Below, piece after piece: positions 59,843 through 64,000 of a stretch of DNA of 64,000 nucleotides. Position 1 is the stretch's first letter, and each line of letters starts with the position of its first letter. The DNA is taken from positions 1,397,001 to 1,461,000 of the forward strand of contig NC_091097.1 in the NCBI RefSeq assembly GCF_024713975.1, in the 5' to 3' direction. Both the position numbers and the translations under genes were made by a program. Origin of the DNA: Paralichthys olivaceus (Eukaryota > Chordata > Actinopteri > Pleuronectiformes > Paralichthyidae). The notes beneath the pieces were generated by a model. The model saw only the letters and a list, made by a program, of their open reading frames with translations. It was not told where the DNA came from and searched no databases.

Positions 59843-60005
59843 TAAATGTTGTGAATAAATATAACAAGGACAGTAACATCCACCTGTGTGTGTCCTTCTG
59901 AATATAGATACAGAATTCATGGCTCTGATCAACTAACACAGTTTTAGTTTAGTCTCTCTCCATATTTAAATATGTCACAAGTCGACAACAGGAGTTAACA
60001 TGTCA

Positions 60006-60232
60006 ACAGAATCAGGTTTTATTGCCAAGCAGGTTTAAACATACAAAGAATTTGATGTTGTGTATTTGTGCAAGTAAAAATATAAAACATACAAAAATAG
60101 GAAACAAAAGTTAAAATGTAAAAATTCCTATAAGAGCAGATTGTGCAACATGTTGTACGTAAACACCGGAGACTGGGTTGTGTTGTGCACAACACGTGAA
60201 TCATTTAGCGTGTGAATCATTCTGGTGATGAA
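60006..60232. mobile_element. LINE-like 3' fragment in unit 2
   Basis: Counterpart of 55024-55250 with a handful of substitutions. Confidence 0.5.
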
Positions 60233-60431
60233 ATTAGTCTTAATTTATGATTTCATTAATTTAATGTTTTTACTCTTTTTGACTTTATCAATTTTCACTC
60301 TGTTTATGTGAAACTTTTTCTCTAATATATAGAGATATTATAATATTCTGACACCACGTGAACCACACACAGTTTTATTTACACCTGCCTTGTGTTTCTT
60401 CTCTTGTTGTTGTGTGTGTGTGTACATGTGT

Positions 60432-63137
60432 TTACAGATTGGCTGTGGGGTGTTGTGATGCGAGCGTTGTGCGCAGTCGGTGAGGCGGTGTGTGACAGTG
60501 CGTGTGCACGAGGCTACGCACAGCGTGTCTGTACCTGGCGGACATCAGGTTGTACAGCAGAGGGTTGATGGCAGCGCTGAGGTAGAAGAGGACCGATGAG
60601 ACCAGGTACATATAAAATATATTTGTAGCGAGGGAGTCTGTGTCAGCGCGTGTGTCAGCGTGTGTGTTATTGTGTGTAATGTTGGAGGGAGTCACAATAT
60701 ACGTGTGTGTGTCTGGTGTCAAAGGTGTGAGACTGAGTGTGTCCTGTGATGTGGTTGCGTTTGTGTGCGTTTCCTGTCTTCCAGCGTCGACATTCAGAAA
60801 ACCATACATCATGATCCGACAGATTTGTAAGGGCAGCCAGCACAGGATGAAGGCCAAGACTATCACTCCTGATGGACATGTGGAGAAGGACACAGGAAGT
60901 GGACATGAGAATCATCAATACCTGCAGCTATTAGAATACATTCCTCTCTACACTGTTAAACATGAGAGCTGTGTCTCGGTTCATTGGCTGCATCCTTCAG
61001 AGGACCTACACGACCCACCTCCTTCCTGGGTCAGGTGGACTGTGAAGGCTGAAACAAAATGAGACGTCTGGTCCCAAAGGAGAATTCGTCCTGTGCTCAA
61101 AGGAGAAGTTCGGTTTTGTTCAACCTGGTCCTTATTTCCAGCATATGGTTCGTAGATCTACTCACCCATAGAGGTTTGGAGTAACTTGGAGTCCTTCGGA
61201 CGCTTTTAGATCCACACGCGATCGGTGTATATCCATACAACGCAAGGGTTCGGGGCATCCACAATACAGCCTCTAAATAACGCATTATCTGCCGCGAAAC
61301 TCTTTATTTACTATGAATCTCCAGCACTAGTCCCCTGTGAGTCCAAGTTGCTTTGTTTACATCCTGGGCTTTGACTGGGTGACGTCACTCACCGAGGCGC
61401 GCAGCCGCAGATCAGCTGACGATCAGCTGTGTTTGTTTACACAGAGTTTGCTGCTGCTAGTTTTGTTTAACATGGCCGAACACTTATCAGGTGCTTTACA
61501 CTACAGTGTTCTTTTCAAGCAGCTGTGTCCCGGTGCTCGGGCGTATTCACCCGGTTAAAGGCTAGCTAACTTCAGCGGGCTAACAAGCAGCCTTGGAGCT
61601 AGCATTAGCTTAGCGAACCGAGAGCGACTTGTCTTCCTGTTTAATCAACAAAACGGGTGAATACGCCTCACAGATAATGCGTTATTTAGAGGCTGTATTG
61701 TGGATGCCCCATTCACTTGCGTTGTATGGATATACGCCGATCGCGTGTGGATCTAAAAGCGTCTGAAGGACTCCAAGTTACTCCAAACCTGTATGGGTGA
61801 GTAGATCTACAAACCATTTGCTCGAAATAAGGACCTGGTTGAAAACGAACTTCTCCTTTAAGTTGGACTCAACAGAAAGCTTAATGCCCCTTGGTTTTTA
61901 ACATGTTAGCCGTTAGTTAGGTTGATATGGTTCGTCACCAAAGTGCAATGAATCCTGGGAAATGTTGGACCTGCAGGGATTCAGTCGTCAGAGCTTTCTC
62001 TGGGATGAAAGGACGTAGGAGCCTTTTCCAGTCGCGCTGCTGTGAAGCATTCAGCCTCCAGAGGATGCAGCCCCTGAACAGAGATCTCTTTATGTGCAGT
62101 CTATGATTGAGACAGCTGTAAATAAAGATGGACGACGTGACTGCTCCCCAAAAGTGAAGCCAAAGCATCTAGATTGCCCCCTGGTGGCTGGCTGCAGGTC
62201 ATAAACCTTGCCCTCCTTGATGTTAACAGACGGGACACGGACCAAACTAAAAAGTCAAAATACACGTCAAATACATTATTTCTCAACGATGGTTTCTGTC
62301 ATTTTAGGAGGTTGTTATAACACTGGTGAGTTCTTCTTCTGGTAAATGTAGTTTGGATTCGTCATTTGATGATACAGCTACGACACTAAATTCTGAACCT
62401 GAGGGTGTGTGTGTTGGAGAGTGTGTTTCTCACCCAGAATCTTGACTGTTCGTCGGCGACTCTGGTCTTTAAGCCTGCTTTGTGGACGGAGCCACAGAGT
62501 CCGTCCAATCAGGCTGTGGACCAGTCCCAGGATGCACATGGGTACCAGGACGTACAGGCTGGAGAGAATTATCATGGCCAACAGGAGGCCAGAGGCGAAG
62601 GCAGAGTCTGTGATGAGGCACTGTTTAAACTGATCTTCTCCGACCATGACGAACACTGGCGCTGCACTGACAGCCGCTCCCAGCCAGAGGCAGCCAATCA
62701 GAGCACTGGTTCTGCGCCGTGTCACCAGCGTCTTAGCAGTAATTGGCCAGCAGATGGCCAGGTACCTCTCCAGGGAGAGAAAGGTGATGTGGAGGATGGT
62801 GCAGAAGGTGCAGCACTCTACGAGGAAGATGGTCAGCTTACAGACGAGGTCTCCTAGGGGCCATTGATTCCAGAGCTGGAAGAGACAGTCAGCATCTGGT
62901 TAAACCACAGTGAAGTGCAACAACAAGGTGTATAAGTATTATAGTATATATGTGATAGCACCGTATATAAATCCAGAGGCAGCAGCAGGAGGATCAGCAG
63001 GTCACTAACGGCCATGCTGCTCAGGTAGAGGTAGGTGGAGCTTCTCATGTGTGGGCGAAGCCAAACCACCAGAATTGTCAGTGTGTTTCCAAGAACGCCG
63101 AAGAGCATCAGTGAAACGTAAATCACACTCACGCACA
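60432..63137 (-). CDS. Ghrelin/motilin-receptor-like GPCR, tandem copy 3 (5' exon not found)
   Basis: Exons 62962-63137, 62434-62875, 60432-60868, open and with the same splice sites as copies 1 and 2. It is closest to copy 2, sharing APVFVMVGED, TRRRT and SARYRH. Single differences include FKQCLITD for FKECLITD beside the ECL2 cysteine and MMYGFLN for MMYGSLN. The receptor landmarks described for copy 1 are kept. The N-terminal exon, if 5' of TM1, may lie beyond 63137 and possibly outside the window. Confidence 0.8.
61101..61857. mobile_element. Palindromic MITE-like element in unit 3
   Basis: Same element at the same site as in unit 2, with identical flanks (TCAA left, TTAA right). It was therefore copied with the unit and not inserted independently. 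Confidence 0.85.
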
Positions 63138-63897
63138 CTAGAAAAAGAAATAATGACGATTGGTCTTCATTAGAATCACAAATGTAAAATAAAATGTGAT
63201 CAGAATCTTGTTCGGTTTTCTTTCTTAAACTACTATAAAATCAGGCCAAGAGGACAAACCTGTCTTTATGCTAAGCTAAGCAGCTGCTTTGTATCTACTG
63301 TACAATCATCTCAACTGTAATTGAGATTGTAATAATTTAATAAATTGTTTAATTCGTTTTTAGAGGAAAATGTTTGAATGTTCTGTCTGTTTCCTTCAGA
63401 TGAAATTGAAGTTGTTTTTTAATATTTGTTTAACTAAGGACAGCAGCTGGCTGCATCATTTTAAATCGTCTACAGTATCATCACCATTGTTCTGTACCCA
63501 CCTAACACATACAATAACTGGGAGCTTAGCATGCTACTGTTTGTATCTGCATCGCTCGCATTTCCATCCGCCATTTGACCAACGGCGACTCAGGGTGGGG
63601 CAGGACGGAGAAAACGTCAGGGGAGAGGTGTGTGTGTGTGTGTGTCTCAGGTTCCACAGAGCTGACGCACACTGATGGATTTCCTGTGAGGGGAATGGTC
63701 TAATCAGAGCAACAGAGAAAAACACACAGGAACATATTTAGAACCACGTAAACATGCATGTATCACACTGTGAACTCTGAATACACACGTGTACTGCACA
63801 TACTCACACTAAAAGCTGTTCTACTCACATATTCAATATCAACACAGTAACATTTCAGACCTTCCTCACTATTCTCACATTTTTAAATCACTGAGCC

Positions 63898-64000
63898 ACA
63901 ATAGAAAAGGAGAACTTGTACCAACGGCCTATATCGACTGCCTGGTCACACTCACTGCCAAAGAAAAGGAGCTGAAGAAGAGTCGGGTAGAGACGCTGGA
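63898..64000 (+). pseudogene. Coiled-coil remnant, unit 3 (truncated by window)
   Basis: The start of the same decayed coiled-coil sequence (KEKELKKSRVETL frame) reaches the window edge. Confidence 0.4.

Larger units (their letters stand above)
55407..60388. repeat. Tandem unit 2 of the GPCR array (~4.98 kb)
   Basis: The full unit including the 760-bp palindromic element. Equivalent points in units 2 and 3 are offset by 4982-4986 bp, with few substitutions. Confidence 0.9.
60389..64000. repeat. Tandem unit 3 of the GPCR array (cut by window end)
   Basis: Begins like unit 2 and runs to the window edge inside the coiled-coil remnant. Whether more units follow cannot be seen. Confidence 0.9.

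Overview
The window is nuclear DNA from a vertebrate, almost certainly a percomorph-type teleost fish. The evidence is compact multi-exon genes with GT-AG introns, abundant (CA)n microsatellites, several interspersed repeats I recognise from memory as common in fish genomes, and protein sequences closest to fish versions of vertebrate genes. There is no prokaryotic or viral gene content. All exon models below were assembled by hand from reading frame, splice sites and recalled homologous proteins. Each complete model closes in frame with lengths expected for its family.

Layout from left to right: an 18-bp-type minisatellite and repeat-rich flank (1-3.7 kb); a troponin T gene, tnnt1-like, on + (3.76-7.55 kb); a synaptotagmin, syt5-like, on - and tail-to-tail with it (8.8-11.9 kb); a repeat-rich spacer with a telomere-like array (12-15.9 kb); a ferritin middle/H-type gene on - (16.1-18.6 kb), with an iron-responsive element, a TATA box, and a first intron almost filled by an array of copies of its own 5' splice site; a spacer with a cluster of antioxidant-response/AP-1 motifs (20.2-20.4 kb); aldh16a1 on - (21.6-28.2 kb); kat7 (HBO1 acetyltransferase) head-to-head on + (29.6-39.8 kb); a spacer with a possible orphan terminal exon; tac4 (tachykinin precursor) on - (43.8-45.4 kb); a SINE-rich spacer (45.4-51.2 kb); and three near-identical tandem units, the last cut by the window edge, each carrying a ghrelin/motilin-receptor-like GPCR on - and a decayed coiled-coil sequence on +.

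The genes are not an operon and act in unrelated pathways: muscle thin filament, Ca2+-triggered exocytosis, iron storage, an aldehyde dehydrogenase pseudoenzyme, histone acetylation, neuropeptide signalling and peptide-hormone reception. Gene order mixes a block matching human 19q13 (TNNT1-SYT5, with FTL and ALDH16A1 also on 19q13) with one matching human 17q21 (KAT7-TAC4). The most unusual features are the splice-donor minisatellite in ferritin intron 1 and the recent GPCR triplication, whose history can be read from a palindromic TTAA-flanked element present in units 2 and 3 but absent from unit 1.
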